The notes: generated from the sequence alone by a model not told the origin. DNA of 64,000 nt from Cannabis sativa (GCF_029168945.1 NC_083602.1:72560600-72624599); one strand, 5' to 3'. Shown: positions 24,640 to 38,485, counted from the first letter of the stretch. Made by a program: numbers and translations.

Positions 24640-26240
24640 CACAAAATTAGGAATATGACTGTAGCAAGATACATGGTGGACAATGGAGCCTCCTTTAACA
24701 TTCTTTTCAAATAAAATATGAAAAGACGAGGCTCTAGCTTGCTGACTTGGCACCCTGTAGTCAAATGATGTATGGCCTCTTTGGCCAAGGCATTGCACCC
24801 ATCAGGTATATCAGATTACTCCTCACTGTTGGAGAAAATCCAACCACCAAAACTCTGATGGCACAGTTTGTTGTAATCGATGTTCTCTCGGCTTCCAACG
24901 CCATGATGGGCTGACCGGCCTTATACAACCTGAAGGCGGTAACATCTATCTACGACCCCTACCTGAAATGCCCAATAAGGTAGGGGTTTGGATGTTGAGA
25001 GAAGACCAACAATCTGCCCATCACTGTTATAATTTCGCTTTATCCAAAGCCAAGGAAAAGAAGATGCATCCATAAGACAGGAGCATACAAGCTTTGTGAC
25101 AGACTTAGGCTTGTACTGCTGCAAAGTCACGCCCTTAAGGGCTAAAGAATGCAGAGGCCACATATCAGAAGCTTGTGAACAACATGTTCAATGATCATAT
25201 CAGCCGTAACATGGAGGTGTGTGTGGTTGGCATGCTTGTCAAGTCCAAAAAGGTTGGGGGCATATGGAGGACCTAAAAGAATGCTTCAAAATCAAAGCCA
25301 TTTTGGATATGAAGTTAGCCACAACCATCAAGGAAGTACAAAGCCAAACAGGACGCACTGCTGCACTAAGCAAATTTGTGTCCAAGTCTACAGACAAATG
25401 TGTATCCTTTTTTCAACATTCTTAGAGGCAACAAAAATTTGAGTGGATAAAGGAATGTGGAACTGCATTCTAGGAGCTAAAGAAAAAAATTAGCTCGACC
25501 ACCTGTGTTGGCTAAATCATTAGACAAAGAAGAGCTAGGCGTGTACCTAGCAGTCAGAGAACATGTTGTGAGTACTCACAAGAGAAGAAGATGGTGTACA
25601 ACGCCTTGTATACTACATTAGCAAGAGACTGATCGACGCTAAAAGTCAGTACCCACTCATGGAGAAGCTCACCCACAACTTGCTCTTGCCTTCTAAAAAG
25701 GTAGGCCATACTTTCAACTACATCGATCAACAGTTGCGGAAGGTTCTACAGAAACTTGAAGCATCAGGTCGACCACCCAAGGGAACAAATGCCAAGCTCT
25801 CACCAGCTTCATGGCTAATCATAGAGGTATATCTCTCCAAATCTCTTAAAATTCAAGAGAAAAGCAGGAGCTAGTGAAGAAGCAAGAGCAAAATAACTCA
25901 ACCCAAGAGGTGCATTGACTACCTGCCCAATCCAGGAATGGTCCTCAGGGCACCTGATGCACGAGGCAATAAGGTCAGTCTCAAAGGTTCTAACAATGAG
26001 GCTGAAGCTCCAAATTCTGGCCTTGGGCTAGCACACGAAGCGTGAGCTAACCACCTAGACATACACCACGACTCTCAACTAGTCGTAGGTTATGTCCTAG
26101 GCGAATACACATCTCAATACAAGAAGATGATGGCCTACTTGAGCTGTTAAGTCAGCTCAAAGGCTGGACTAAAAGGCAAGCCCCCAAAGATGACACAACA
26201 TCAAACGTACTCACTCGACTACCCAGCTATGCCTTGACAA
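24640..26240 (+). pseudogene. pol remnant of element F: protease, RT, RNase H, second RNase H
   Basis: In order: an aspartic-protease site RYMVDNGASFNILF at about 24670-24710; a truncated reverse transcriptase with ATYQKLVNNMF and MEVCVVGMLVKSKK, where the usual catalytic DD pair reads VG (about 25150-25250); an RNase H tail with SQYPLMEKL, KVLQKLEASGRP (about 25640-25790); then a second RNase H-like domain with SNNEAEA and DSQLVVGYVLGEY (about 25990-26120). A second (archaeal-type) RNase H is characteristic of the Tat clade. The finger half of RT and the integrase are missing. Many stops and frameshifts; not functional. Confidence 0.78.
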
Positions 26241-27815
26241 CCACGACAAACTTGGTACCCGCTTAGTTCCTCAAAGAACTAAGCATCTCTATTTAAAAAA
26301 AATAGATTTGTTAGACAATCAACATGGATACACCTACAGCAGCATACCTCAAATAAAAACCTTGCCAGAAAGTAGGGACTAGGGGGATGGTTGTAGGGTG
26401 TCCAACCTTACATAGCATAACACACAAAAGTGGTATCCCAACACGACCTCTAAGGAGCGTTACCAAGAAAGAAGCTGAATAGCTATGGACAGAAGTGCAC
26501 AAAGGCTCTACGGCAGTTACACCAGAGGCAAAGCCAACCGATTGTAGATGGGATCAAATTGCAGCATGGACCTAGCCTTCAAAAGGTTGGCTAACCCTGG
26601 CCTACATGGTTTCTTGGGGAGCACCCATATCGTACAATGCATCGAACTAGCACAAAGAACTTATGTAGAGAAATTTTAACGCTTAGAATAAGCTACTAAA
26701 CCTGCCTCTAAGTCTTGCAGGCATACTTTGGCTTGACAAAGTAAATCCGGACCCTTACATGTCAAGGACATAAGAAGATAGCCAGGACAATCATATGTCC
26801 GTCATAAAAGGCTTTAAGGCTAAGTAATAGTAGTATTTGAAAATAGAGGGCCTACAGGCCAAAGCAAGAACATGAAAGCCTTGAGGCTGGATATGAAATC
26901 GGTTCACATGCATGAGGCCAAGGCCCTGCAAGAACCATATAGCTAGAAAAGAACCGGATAAAGCTCCTATAGGGGCCATGTACCAAGCTACAGCTAAGGC
27001 AAAGTTCCTTACAGGTTCCAAGCCATGTTGAGTCTTAAGTTGAACATTTGACTATAATAGACCCACCATTAAATTTCATACAAAGTTTTCAAGGAAACCA
27101 CGTATGAGACCAAGGTTGTATATGCCTACAGAGCCAGATTCTTGCCAAAGTTAAAAGAGGACAGAAAATTGGCTACCCACTTGGAACCAAGGCCCATGTC
27201 GGCCAAGGTTCTTAAGCATCGAAAGGGTCAGCCAGGGTCCCATGACTTAGCCAAGAACTGGCTAGGGTAACCTACACTAGGCATGAACATGATAGCTTTA
27301 TAGGGTAAAACCCAAAAGCTGGTCAACTCCCATAATTAAGCATTAGGGCCAGCCAGGTCTCAAGCAAGACCTCCTAGGCCGGCCAAGGTAAGTTTTGAAT
27401 CCCAATGTGTGTTTTCCTTTCAAAACTCGAATATGAGCCTCATATTATTGATGACTCAGAGAGTCAAGAATCACAACAAAGGCCAAAATCGAATCTTTTT
27501 CATCAAAAAGTCACACACTACACATTCCAAAACTATCATGAGGATCAATATACCAAAGAGATTACAAACTAATATGAGAATCAAAAAGTTTCCAAAAGCT
27601 TAAAAAGCTTGAAACTTATGGCAGGTACAAAGAATAGATATCTAAGAAGAGAAGATGAGAGTATATAGAGAGAGCAGATCAAAGATCCAAAGCATGCCAT
27701 GCAAAAAGCCAACACTTGGCTAGACAAGGCTGCTCAATAGAGACTACTACAGATAAGACAAGAGCTAGAAAATCCCTATCCGAACAGCTGTTTGAATAGG
27801 GACTTGGGGAGCAAA
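26241..27815 (+). mobile_element. 3' spacer of element F with polypurine tract
   Basis: Non-coding sequence with repeated GGCCGGCCAAGG and AGGCCAAGGC words. The tract CTTGGGGAGCAAA at 27803-27815 lies directly against the 3' LTR. Integrase is not recognisable, so it was deleted or has decayed. Confidence 0.6.
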
Positions 27816-28652
27816 TGTTATTCCAAAATTTGTCCACCTGATGTTGCATGTCCACGTAAGTCAAAGACAGAGTATAGGCGGAGTACAACCCTGCCAGTAG
27901 TAGAATAGGGTCTCCATGCAAGATATACCAAAACCGTGAAGCAGCAACCGAATGGAGTGAAGCAAGCCCTCAAGGAGTTGTACTAACATCCCTCGCCGAT
28001 CAAGAGAAGCCTATAGGCGGGCCAGGGTGAGCATATAGGCCTGCCAGGATCTGGGCATAAACTAGCCAGCTAAAAAGTGACTTTTGGACCAAGGGAGCTT
28101 TCGTTCGATAAAGGGAACCTGACATCTATAAGGAAATGGTGTACAAAGCTATCTTCCACTTGCAAAAGGCTGGCCTCCACATCCAAAATTCAGCCTCCTC
28201 TTGATAAAGCTACAGTGACATAGAGGATCCTGGCAGACACATGACCTACCAGGTCCTGGCAGGAGCATGGCCAGCCAAACCTCAACCTGCAGACCTTGGC
28301 CGGCTAGACCTCAACCTGCACGCCTTGGGTGGCCAGACCTCCCCTGTAGGTCTATAGGCAGCTAGAATTGACCTGGCATGACTCTATGTATAGCCTAAAA
28401 TGTGGACAGTAAGCTACCTGCGAATTGGGCCCTTAATAGCCTAACAAATTTATGGAAAATATCTACATTAAAGGGGCAATTTAATCTTTTATATTTAATA
28501 AATTTAATATGTAAATATCTAAGGGTTTCATTATAAATTAGGGTTTTACATATACAAAGGCCTTAACTCTAACCTTGAAAACCTAAGTCACTAAGCCTAA
28601 TTCTAGCCTCCAAACTACTCTAAATCTGAAACCCTAATCTCTTCCCCCTCTC
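27816..28652 (+). mobile_element. Truncated 3' LTR of element F
   Basis: It starts TGTTATTCCAAAATTTG and aligns with the 5' LTR at 18772 for about 830 bp, then stops at a short CTCTCT run, precisely where the other LTR has its CT microsatellite. Element G sequence follows. Several substitutions and small indels separate the LTRs, so the element is old. Confidence 0.8.
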
Positions 28653-30641
28653 TGGAAAGATCACTTAGTTTTAACTTGGAAATTAGCAGATAATTACGGT
28701 TTAATAATGAAATTGGAATATTAGTTATGATTTAGCATTTTATGGAGATTTATTTGAATCCAGGATGCATTATTTATGTCATACAAGAAATTTTATGTTT
28801 TTGCATATTTTGTGCCCAATAATATTGGAACACAACATTTGGCCATTAGAATCACGATTTGGTGTTTTAGTAGTAATGGGACAACTTAGTTAGACATTGG
28901 GAATGTCGGGAGTTATAAGAGATTTAGAAATGACCAAAATACCCCTAAGTGACTTAGAAGATTTTTGGATTTAGTGGTGGGTAAAATGGTCTTTTTGACC
29001 ATTTAGTTCTTTGTCCTTTAGTGAGCTTTAGTTAAGTTTTATTAATCTGAATTTAGTTTTATTTAAATGAGAAAAACCATTAGAATTATTCATTTATCCA
29101 AAGTAAGAAAAATCAAGAAGAAAATCAACTTTTCCTCTCAAGTCTCTCTCTTTCTCTCTCTAGCTCCATAGAAGCCAGCTAGAGCTTGTGGTTCCTCAGT
29201 TTAATTCTGGAAGTTTAGCAAGTTTCTTAGTGAATCAATCCAAGGTAAACATCCTAACACCTTTTCTTTGTAATTCCTTAAGTTTCAAGTAAGGTTTATG
29301 CATGATTTTGGACTTAGGGTTGTTATAGTTGTGTTTTGCTTTTATTGGAGTGTTCTAGAGTTATTTTGATGTTGGTTGAGCTGCTTTGAAGTTAGTTTAG
29401 GGCTTGTTGTGGTTGTTCGACAAAGTTTGTGTTTTAGAACTCAAACTTTTGTCTTCAATTGTAATTTTTGATTCTGAGCATGTTAAGTTGTTTTGTTGCA
29501 TGAAATATGTCTATTGTGGTATCTTAAGCAGGTCTGGAAGGTTTGGTAAAGTTTTGGGTTGAATTGAGGGTATAGTGAATTTTTGAGTGTTTCCTGCAAT
29601 GAACCGGTCGACCGATTCAGGGGGACCCATTGGAACCGGTCCACCGGTTGGTCCCTAGGAAACCCACAGAACCAGAATTCTAGTTGGGGAATCGTTGTAC
29701 TGGTTGGGGCATTTTGGGAACCCTAGTTTTTCCCCTTTTTGCAATATTTAGGGTATTGCCATGTTATTCATTGATTGGTAAACTTTTAGTTTTAAGTTTA
29801 AGTCCCCGAAAAGTGGTTCAGCATGTCACTCACCAGTATTACGAATAATGTGATTTAGGGGTCAGTAATTCGTCGAGCAGCTATTCCACTTAGGTTGGTC
29901 GGCACACCTAAATTTGGAAATGAGGTAAGATTAGTATAAAGTTATGGATATGTATTTATATGTTTAGCGTGCATGTTTATTACGCCAGTTAGATTACATC
30001 GATAGCAGTATCAGTATACGTAGAGTTATATTGAGTATTGATAGATGTATGTTTGGCTCAAATAATGATCGATGTTGTCACATTAGTATGGCTGGAGTAT
30101 GACCAGCATACTGAGTATAGGCGGACATTATGGTCGATAGTATTGTTGTACAAACGTTCTTCACTCAGCACGGTGTTGGACACGTGGACAGGGTTATGAT
30201 TGGGTGTATGGGTGCCTGATTATAATCTGGGGTAATGCTATGTTATTGTTTATGCAGTTCTTACTGAGTCTGTCGACTCACATGTATTGTTTGCATGTGT
30301 AGGTAAGGGCAAGGATAAGGTTAAGCAGCCGTGAGAGCGAGCAGATGGAGATTGTACATGTCGGGGTAGTTAGGCCTGGAGCGTACGGTCTTTGGGACTG
30401 CTGGGCTCATTTTGTATAGTCGCTGGGTGACAAACTTTTGTAATATTCACTGTAAAACTTTTATAAATATTTTTGTAACTGGGATCCCAGTTTAATTCAA
30501 GTATGATATTTTGGTAAATATAATTAGTAAAATATAGTTTTAATTTATCACGATTTTTAATAAACTCGTTGATTTAGCAACGAGCTGCACAATTAAGTTA
30601 AAAATCACGTTAACACGCCTAAACTAGTAGGGTGAGAAAAT
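28653..30641 (+). mobile_element. 5' LTR of element G (Ty3/gypsy, Tekay/Del-like)
   Basis: The right end is fixed by the primer site at 30643. The part from about 29700 is repeated at 35958 and beyond, which makes it an LTR. It includes the shared Tekay-type block TTCTTACTGAGTCTGTCGACTCAC...GTAGGTAAGGGCAAGG near 30258-30320 and a hairpin with arms CTCGTTG/CAACGAG near 30566-30585. The left end at 28653 (TGGAAAG) is the first base after the truncated LTR of element F and may not be the true LTR start. Confidence 0.7.
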
Positions 30642-30642
30642 T

Positions 30643-30654
30643 TGGTATCAAAGC
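30643..30654 (+). other. Primer-binding site of element G
   Basis: TGGTATCAAAGC differs by one base from the usual initiator-methionine tRNA primer site TGGTATCAGAGC and sits just after the LTR. Confidence 0.85.
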
Positions 30655-30917
30655 TGCCAGGTTGTCTTTCGAAGATCGTCACGACATGTACAATCATCAT
30701 CACTGATCAGCTCGACTCATGGTTTAGTAAGCCTTAATTGCGTTAGTAGTTTATATTTATAGTATGTTTTAAGAAAAGCTTGTTAGGAAGCTTGTTAGTT
30801 GCCTGATAGTTGAATAGGCACATGTTTTAAATTTCCAAAATAAGCGGTAATTAGTAAGTTATTCTTGATCGCGACCTGACTAGGTTAGCTCTTTGTTACG
30901 CAGGCTGTTCTAATAGT

Positions 30918-32060
30918 ATGGATGCCAGGCAAAACACCAGGAGTCAGGGTAACTCGGTCGGGTCTAGTGGCAGTTAGGGAGTTCAATTTCTCCCAAATGT
31001 TTGTGGCCCAGGTAGAGGCACTAGAGCCAGGGCATGCGGTTGAGGTGATGTTAACCCACCGCAGACTGCACAAGAATGAGAAAATAGGTTTGCTGCAATG
31101 TAAGCCAGAATCAACGAGCAAGAGGAAAAAATTAGACGCCTCAAGCAGCAGGGTGCTCTTGCAATGCTTGCTCCATAAATGTAGGTGGCTCCTTCCCTTG
31201 CTATGCAGGCAGGACTGGTTGCTGCAGTAAACCGAATTAAACCATTGTATGAGAGGTTCCGTAAGCAGGCACCTCCAATTTTTCTAGGAGGTCCCGATGT
31301 GATGAAAGTCGAGCAGTTGCTGATGGTTATTACAAGAATCTTAAATTTTATGGACGTCACCGGCAATGACAAAGTGGCCTGTGCCACATTCCAATTCCAG
31401 GAGGATGCCCTGGTTTGGTGGGACATGGTGTCCCAGACCTGTGATGTTACTACTATGAGCTGGGAAAAGTTTTAGGAGTTATTTAATGCAAAGTACTACA
31501 ATGAAGAGATCAAAAGTGCAAAAAGAAAAGAATTAACCCAACTGACCCAGAAAGAGAATATGAGTGTTACTGAATAGACAACGCAGTTTGATTGATTGGC
31601 TAGGTTGGCCTCGAGGATTGTGCCAACCTATTTCAGCAAGAAAGAAAAGTATCTAGATGGATTGAACTCAAAAATAAAACATGACCTTATGATTACCACT
31701 GACGAAAACACCACCTATGCTGACATGGTGGGGAAGGCACTGGGAGCTGAGGGCGCAGTTGAGTGTACTGAGGAGTCTCGAAAGACTCAGGTTGCTGGTG
31801 GAGCCCCTACTCCTCCTACTTCTGGTTATGGTAGGGGTGGTAGTGGCTCGACCACTGATAAGAAATGAAAAGCACCATTTGCACCCGGTGGCTCAGGTCA
31901 GAACAAGAGGTTTCGAGGGAACCAGGGAGTGTCCCAGTTGTAAAAAGCATCATCTGGGTGATTGTAGAGGACAAGGGTTTTTCCAGTGTGGGTTGCTAGG
32001 ACATTATAAAAGAGACTACCCGCAGCTTAAGAAAGAAGAGCAGAAGACACCTGCAAAACC
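30918..32060 (+). pseudogene. gag remnant of element G
   Basis: The likely start is the ATG at 30918 (MDARQNTRSQGN). The capsid core is clear at about 31225-31700: PPIFLGGPDVMKVEQ, FQEDALVWWD, MSWEKF, FNAKYY, ELTQLTQ, YLDGLNSKIK. At least five stops (for example near 30976, 31473 and 31576) and a shift after 31868 break it. The zinc-knuckle region near 31980 reads FFQCGLLGHYKRDYP, so the first and last zinc-binding cysteines have been replaced by F and Y. Downstream it runs into the protease region. Confidence 0.8.
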
Positions 32061-35000
32061 TGCTCCAGCAAGGGTGTTTGCTTTAACTCATGCAGATATG
32101 AAAGCTAGCCCTTCAGTTGTAACAGGTCAGCTCTCGATTACTAACTCTTGCTTCCCTATATTATTTGACTCTGGGGCCACTCACTCTTATGTGGTAACTA
32201 GGATTTTTGGTAAATTGGATAGACCACATGATAGTTATGATAAAGGGTTTGGAACCCTACTGCTTGACGGAGAATTAGTCATCTCCAAAAGGTGGATTAG
32301 GTCTATGCTGATCAGAATTGAGGATAGGGAGTTGAGTGCTGACCTAATAGAAATGGGTTTAGTGGATTTCGATATTATACTTGGAATGGATTTCTTATCC
32401 AAGTACTCAGCCAGTATTGACTGAAAATGGAAAATGGTGATCTTCCAACCCGAGGGTGAGGAACTATTTGTTTTTATGGGATCGGTTCAAGTATCCCAAA
32501 TTCCATTGATTTCAGTATTAACAGCTAGAGAATTATTACAAGATGGAGGTTTAGGATTTCTGGCCGTGGTATTGGATACCACACGACTTGAGACATTTCG
32601 GCCAGAAGACATCAGGATGGTTCAAGAATTTTTAGATGTTTTTCCTGATGAACTTCTGGGTTTACCACCGCAGAGGGAAATCGATTTCATTATCGATTTA
32701 GCACCTAGAGAAAAACTGATTTCTAAAGAACCATACAAAATGGCCCCAGCAAAACTTAAAGAATTGAAAATTCAACGTAAGGGATTGCTTGGCCTAGGGT
32801 TTACACGGCCTAGTGTGTCACCTTAGGGAGCTCCCGTATTATTTGTTAAGAAGAAAGATAGATCTTTACATATGTGTATTGACTACCGAGAATTAAATAA
32901 ACTGTTTGTCAAGAACAAGTATCCTTTACCTAGGATCGATGATCTTTTCGATCAGCTTCAGGGGTAGACGGTCTTCTCAAAGATTAATCTCCGATCGGGC
33001 TATCATTAGTTGAGAATCTGAGAGGAAATTCTAAAGACTGCTTTCCGCACTAGGTATGGGCACTATGAATTTTTGGCTATGTATTTTGGACTAACCAACG
33101 CTCCTGCAGCTTTTATGGATTTGATGAATAGGGTATTCAAGGATTTCCTCAATATCCGTGTTATTGTATTTATGGACGATATCCTTGTGTACTCTCAATT
33201 AGAAGATGAGCACGAGCAACATCTTCGAATGGTTCTGCAACGACTACAAGAACATAAATTGTATGCCAAATTTAAAAAGTGCAAGTTTTGGCAATCTCAG
33301 GTGTCATTTCTTGGGCAAATTGTCAGTAAAGATGGAATCAAGGGGGATCTAGGGAAGATTGAATCTGTTAGGGATTGGCCAAGACAAAAAATAGTTACAG
33401 AAATTAGATGTTTCCTGGGTCTGACAAGGTTATTACCACCAGTTTGTAAAGGGATTTTCTAAAATTTTAACACCCTTAATTGAGCTCACTAAAAGGAATC
33501 AGTGATTTTTGTGGACAGATAAGTGTGAAGCAAGCTTTCAAGAGCTAAAACATAGATTAATCACAGCTCCAGTATTAGCCCTACCTTCTAATAAGGAAAA
33601 TTTCGTAGTCTACTGTGATGTATCCAGACAGGGTCTGGGGTGTGTACTATTGTAAGCCGATCGAGTCATTGCTTATGCCTTTCGTCTGTTTAAAGGATAT
33701 GAACAATGTGTTGGAAATTATTTTACCAGGATCTTAGATCTACTCACAAGTATGTTGATTAACACCCTAAATATGAACTTCTAAAACGATTATGAAATAA
33801 ACACATATAAAGTATTAGAAACCTTACATTGGGTGCAGCGAAATATTATGACTCCTTCCGTTCAGATCTCTAACCCTTGTATCCTTTCTGTCGCAGAGTA
33901 TTATCAAGATCTGAACCTGGATCTCTTTCTCTCATTCTTTAGTGCTGAAACTCCTTCTTTTTGAATGTCTTTCTTCACGATCTTCCTCACTATGATTGAG
34001 GTATCACTTGCTGTGTGTGGGCACTACTCTAATCACTAAGTGGTTCGAAATTTCAAGGAAGAAGAAATAGAAGAAGGTGGCGGCTAGGTATAGAGAGAGA
34101 AGGCTCAGGTTTTTCTCTGAAGGAAAAAGTAGAAAGTTAAGTGTTGATTTCCTGAATCCTTCACTATCTATTTATAGCATTCCACTAGGGTTAGGTTTGA
34201 ATTATATGGCATTAAAATAATGAAAATATCAGATGAAAAACCCTATAAAAGTGGCCGACCCTAAGCAAAGTGGATTTGGGCCTCACTTTTTGCAATTTTG
34301 AAGTTTTATCATTTCTGTATCTCATTTTCTCAAAAACGCCAATTTTCAAATTCAACCATTTAAATGCCAATTCTAACTATTTAATAACTATAAATAATTA
34401 TTAAAGAATATTGTCATTTATCATATTTATTAATTGAACCATACAAAGTATCATAATTAACAAATATGCCCCTAAAACTCTTTCTTTACAATTTTGCCCT
34501 TACTTAGTGAAAAATTCACAAATAGACATAGTCTAAATTGAGAATTATAATTGATTAATCAAAACCAATTATATGAGTCTTACAAGCAATATTATCTCAA
34601 CTAGTGGGGGGACCATGGGTCTATATAACCGAGCTTCCAATATCAAGAATTTATAACCTAAATTCACTGACTTATTAATTCTTCGTTGAATCCACGCATA
34701 GAACTTAGAATTGCACTCTCAGTATATAGAATGCTCTATATGTTCCACCATATAGACACATCATTAGTTATCCATTGTTATAATCCTAATTTGATCAATG
34801 ATCCTCTATATGAATGATCTACACTGTAAAGGAATTAGATTACCGTTACACCCTACAATGTATTTTATCCTTAAAACACTTAACCCCGTATAAATGATAT
34901 TTCAGCTTATGTGAAATGAGTACTCCACCATTTATTTTCGTTTGGTCAAGCTCGAAGGAGATCATCCTTTACTTACTATTCGCCAGATAGAAGCTATAGA

Positions 35001-35955
35001 TTCCATGTTTATGTTAGCGCTCCCACTCAATTGCACTACCGTGTTCCCAAAATGTACGTATCACCCTGACCTAAAAGTAGGCTTAACTAACAAATCAAAG
35101 AGCACGAATAGCCTCTTGAGATTAAGCCTAATCATAACAGGATTAAGATCATTTGATCTAGGATCAACTAGGCGATATTGACTTGAATAGATATTACGGT
35201 AAGTTTAATAAATCTAAGTCAAAGTTCAATATCGGTCCCTTCTGATGTATACTCCATGCATCCAACCTGAGCTTTACTTTAACCAATACTCTGGAAAGAA
35301 CATAACATTTCTCCAAATACAAGTAAACTCTGTTGTAGATTATCATATTAGTAAAATCCTGTGTCTGATAAATCTAGGAAACTTTATTCACATAGTAATG
35401 TTTACTTTCCAAAGTGTTGACAGCACAATAAACAGGATCAAGTATGTGAAAAAGGGTTTCAGATGAATTTATAAATCAAATAGACAAGCAATTGATAAGA
35501 TGAACCAGAACATAATTTTGTTTCTTTATTGATGTTGAATAAAATGGATTACATTGAAATGGAGTTTTATTTAGGGCATAAAACCCAACACAACGATACC
35601 CAACTCACGATTTAGAACTTGCCGCGGTGCTTTTTACTTTGAAGATATGGCGGCATTATCTATACAGAGAGAAATATGAGATTTATACCAACCATAAGAG
35701 CCTCAAGTATTTCTTTACTCAAAAAGATTTGAATATGAGGCAGAGGCGTTGGTTAGAGTTGGTTAAGGAATATGTCTGTTAAATCCTTTACCATATTGGG
35801 AAGGCCAATATTGTGGTTAATACCCTGAGCAGAAAGGGTCCCGGGCAGATAACTAAAATGATTAAGATTTCACCTCAGCTAGCAGAAGACATGGTCAGAT
35901 CAGGCATTGAGTTTGTTGTAGGTAAAATTCATAATTTAACATTGCAATCTAATCT
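32061..35955 (+). pseudogene. pol remnant of element G: protease, RT, RNase H (split by solo LTR)
   Basis: Protease: FDSGATHSYV at about 32164-32193 and FDIILGMDFLSKYSAS near 32368-32415, followed by a TGA. Reverse transcriptase: LKELKIQ (32755), CIDYRELNK (32875), GLTNAPAAFMDLMNRVF (33088) and an intact active site FMDDILVYS at 33169-33195. RNase H: YCDVSRQGLGCVLL (33611), then after the LTR at 33709-35590, [20 protein letters not shown] and [18 protein letters not shown] short integrase start ends at about 35955, where a deletion joins it to the 3' LTR. In-frame stops occur in every domain. Confidence 0.85.
33709..35590 (-). mobile_element. Solo copia LTR (TGTTGGG family), minus strand
   Basis: Full-length reversed LTR (TGTTGG...CCCAACA on the plus strand), inverted TATA box at 34169-34176. 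It splits the RNase H of element G, whose reading resumes directly after it. Flanks are CAATG (33704-33708) and CAACG (35591-35595), a 5-bp target duplication with one change. It is closely similar to the copies at 1-1690 and 50400-52292. Confidence 0.92.
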
Positions 35956-35957
35956 GT

Positions 35958-36558
35958 TGGAACTATAGTTTTTTCTCGTTTTTGCGATATTTAGGGTATT
36001 GCATGTTATTCATCGATAGGGAAACTTTTAGTTTCAAGTTTAAGTCCCCGAAAAGTGGTTTATCGTGTTACTCACCAGTTTTACGAATAATGTGATTTAA
36101 GGGCCTGTAATTCGTCGAGCAGTTGTTTTACTCAGGTTGGCCGACACATCTAAATTCGGAAACAAGGTAAGATTAGTATAAAGTTATGCATATGTATTTA
36201 CATGTCTAGCGGGCATGTTTATTTGGCCTGTTAGCTTAGATCGATAGTAGTATCAATATACGTAGAGTTATATTGGGCATTGATAGATGTATGTTTGGCT
36301 CAGATGCTGATGGATGCTACGTAGAATTACATTGGGCATTGATAGATGTATGTTTGGCTCAGATGCTGATGGATGCTATCACATTAGTATGGTTGGAGCA
36401 TAACTAGCATACTGAGTGTAGGCTGACATTATGCTCAATATAGTATTGTTGTACGAATGTTCTTGAGTCAACACCATGTTGGACACGGGGATAGGGTTAT
36501 GATTGGGTGTATGAGTGCCTGATTATAATCTGAGTTGATGCTATGTTATTGTTTATAC
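35958..36558 (+). mobile_element. 3' LTR of element G, first segment
   Basis: Aligns with 29700-30260 of the 5' LTR. The first kilobase of this LTR and most of integrase are lost by one deletion at about 35957. The LTR continues at 38443-38485 and 40358-40396 between inserted copia LTRs. The rest is beyond the copia element that starts at 40397. Confidence 0.85.
36259..36376. repeat. 59-bp tandem duplication in the 3' LTR of element G
   Basis: Two adjacent copies (36259-36317 and 36318-36376) beginning TACGTAGARTTAYATTGGGC differ by only a few bases. The 5' LTR at 30015-30080 has one copy, so the duplication arose after insertion. Confidence 0.9.
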
Positions 36559-38442
36559 TGTTGGGTTTTGTGCCCTAAATAAAACCCATTTCAATATAAT
36601 CAGATTTACTTATTAATAAAGATCAAAAATAACATTTTTATGTTGCATGGTTCACATGATTTACTTCATGATTATATGCATATAATGTATGAATTCTATT
36701 TAAGTCCAGAACATATGAATTTGTTAATGATTATAGTGTTGTCAGCACAGTGGAATATAATCTTAATTATATGTTCGAAAGTTTATTGCCTGATTTGTCA
36801 GTTCACTGGATTTAGACTGGGATGATAATCAGCGATAGGTATACTTACACCTTGGATAAGTGTTATTTCCTTTCCAGGGCATTGGCAAAGTTTACCAGTA
36901 TCGGATGTATGGAGTATACATCGAAAAGGACCGATATTGAACTTTGATTAGATTTGTTAAAATTTATCGTAATATCTATTCAATTGAATGTCAACTGTTG
37001 ATCCTAGATCAAATGATCTTAATCCTGATATGGTTAGGTTCGATCTCAAGAGTATTATACATGTTCTTTGATTTGTTAGTTAAGCCTACTTTTGAACAGT
37101 CAGGGTGATACGTACATTTTGGGAACATGATAGTATAATTGAGTGGGAGCGCTAACATAAATATGGAGTCTATAACTTCTATAGGAATTTAGAAGTGAAA
37201 CGATGGTATCCTTCGAGCTTGGCTAAACAGAGATAAATGGTGGAGATCTCATTTCACTTCGCTGAAATATCATTTATACGGAGCTAAGTGTTTTAAGGAT
37301 AAATTACATTGAAGGTGTAACGGTAATTTAGTTCCTATTCAATGTAGATCATCTATTAGAGGGTCATTGATCAAATTAGGATTATAACAATGGATAATTA
37401 ATAGCGTATCTATATCGTGGAACATATAGAGCGTTCTATATGACTGAGAGTGCAATTCCAAGTTCTAAGTGTGGATTCAATAAGGAATTAATAAGTTGGG
37501 GAATTTACTTGGTAAATTCAGTTCGACTTATTGGAAGCTCGGTTATATAGGCCCATGGTCCCCACGCTAGTTGAGACCATACTGCTTGTAAGACTCAGTT
37601 AATTGATTTTGATTAATCAATTATAATTCTAAAGTTAGACTATGTCTAGTTTATGAATTTTCACTAAGCAAGGGCGAAATTGTAAAGAAAAGAGATTCTA
37701 GGTTTTATTTGTTAATTAAGAGACTTTATATGTCTAATTAATAAATATATTAAATGACAATATTATTTAATAACTAGTTTTTAGTTATTAAATAATTAGA
37801 ATTTGGCATTTAAATGGTTGAATTAGAAAATTGGCTTTTTTGTGAAAATGGGATTGAGAAATGACAAAATGGCAAAAATTGCAAAGTGAGGCCCATTATC
37901 CACTAATATGGCCGGCCACTTTGTATAGGGTTTACCATTTATATTTTTCATTATTTTAATGCCATACAATTCTAATCTAAACCTAAATGACATTCTATAA
38001 ATAGAAAGTGATGGCTTCATGAAACTATGCACATGCATCTTATTCTTTTTCAGAGAAAAACCTGAGCCTCCTAGCCGCCCCTCTTCTTCTCTTTTCTTCT
38101 CTTCAATTTCGAAATACCCTAGTGATAGAGTAGTGCCCACACACATCAAGTGGTATCTCAATCATAGTGTGGAAGATTGTGAAGAATCCAATCAACAAGA
38201 AGGAGAATTAGCATCAAAGGAAGGAGAGAATGAGATCCAGGTTCAGATCTTGATTATGTTCTGGTACAGAAAGCAATCAAGGGCTAGAGATCTGAATGGA
38301 AGGAGTCATTATATTCCGCTACAACCAATGTAAGTTTTTCTTGAACCCTTATGTGTTTATTTCATTGTTTTAGAATTCATATTAGGATGTTAATGAAACC
38401 TACATGGTAGTAAATCTAGATCCTGGTAAAATATTTCCAACA
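36559..38442 (+). mobile_element. Solo copia LTR 1 in the 3' LTR of element G
   Basis: Complete LTR (TGTTGGG...CCAACA) with a perfect 5-bp target duplication TATAC (36554-36558 and 38443-38447). TATA box TATAAATA at 37996-38003. Element G LTR sequence continues on both sides, so this is a solo LTR. It is closest to the LTR at 3492-5378. Confidence 0.95.
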
Positions 38443-38485
38443 TATACTTTTCTTACTAAGTATGTCGACTCACAGATATTGTTTG

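Noticed and set aside
30983..31426. 147-codon minus-strand frame
   Set aside because: It is antisense to the recognisable gag of element G; a shadow of the other strand.
36259..36376. Considered as a satellite array
   Set aside because: There are only two copies of 59 bp; a local duplication.
38019..38333. 104-codon frame in copia LTR 1, with similar frames in other LTRs (5063-5269, 50681-50878)
   Set aside because: These cover the R/U5 part of the LTR and are not conserved in length or frame between copies.
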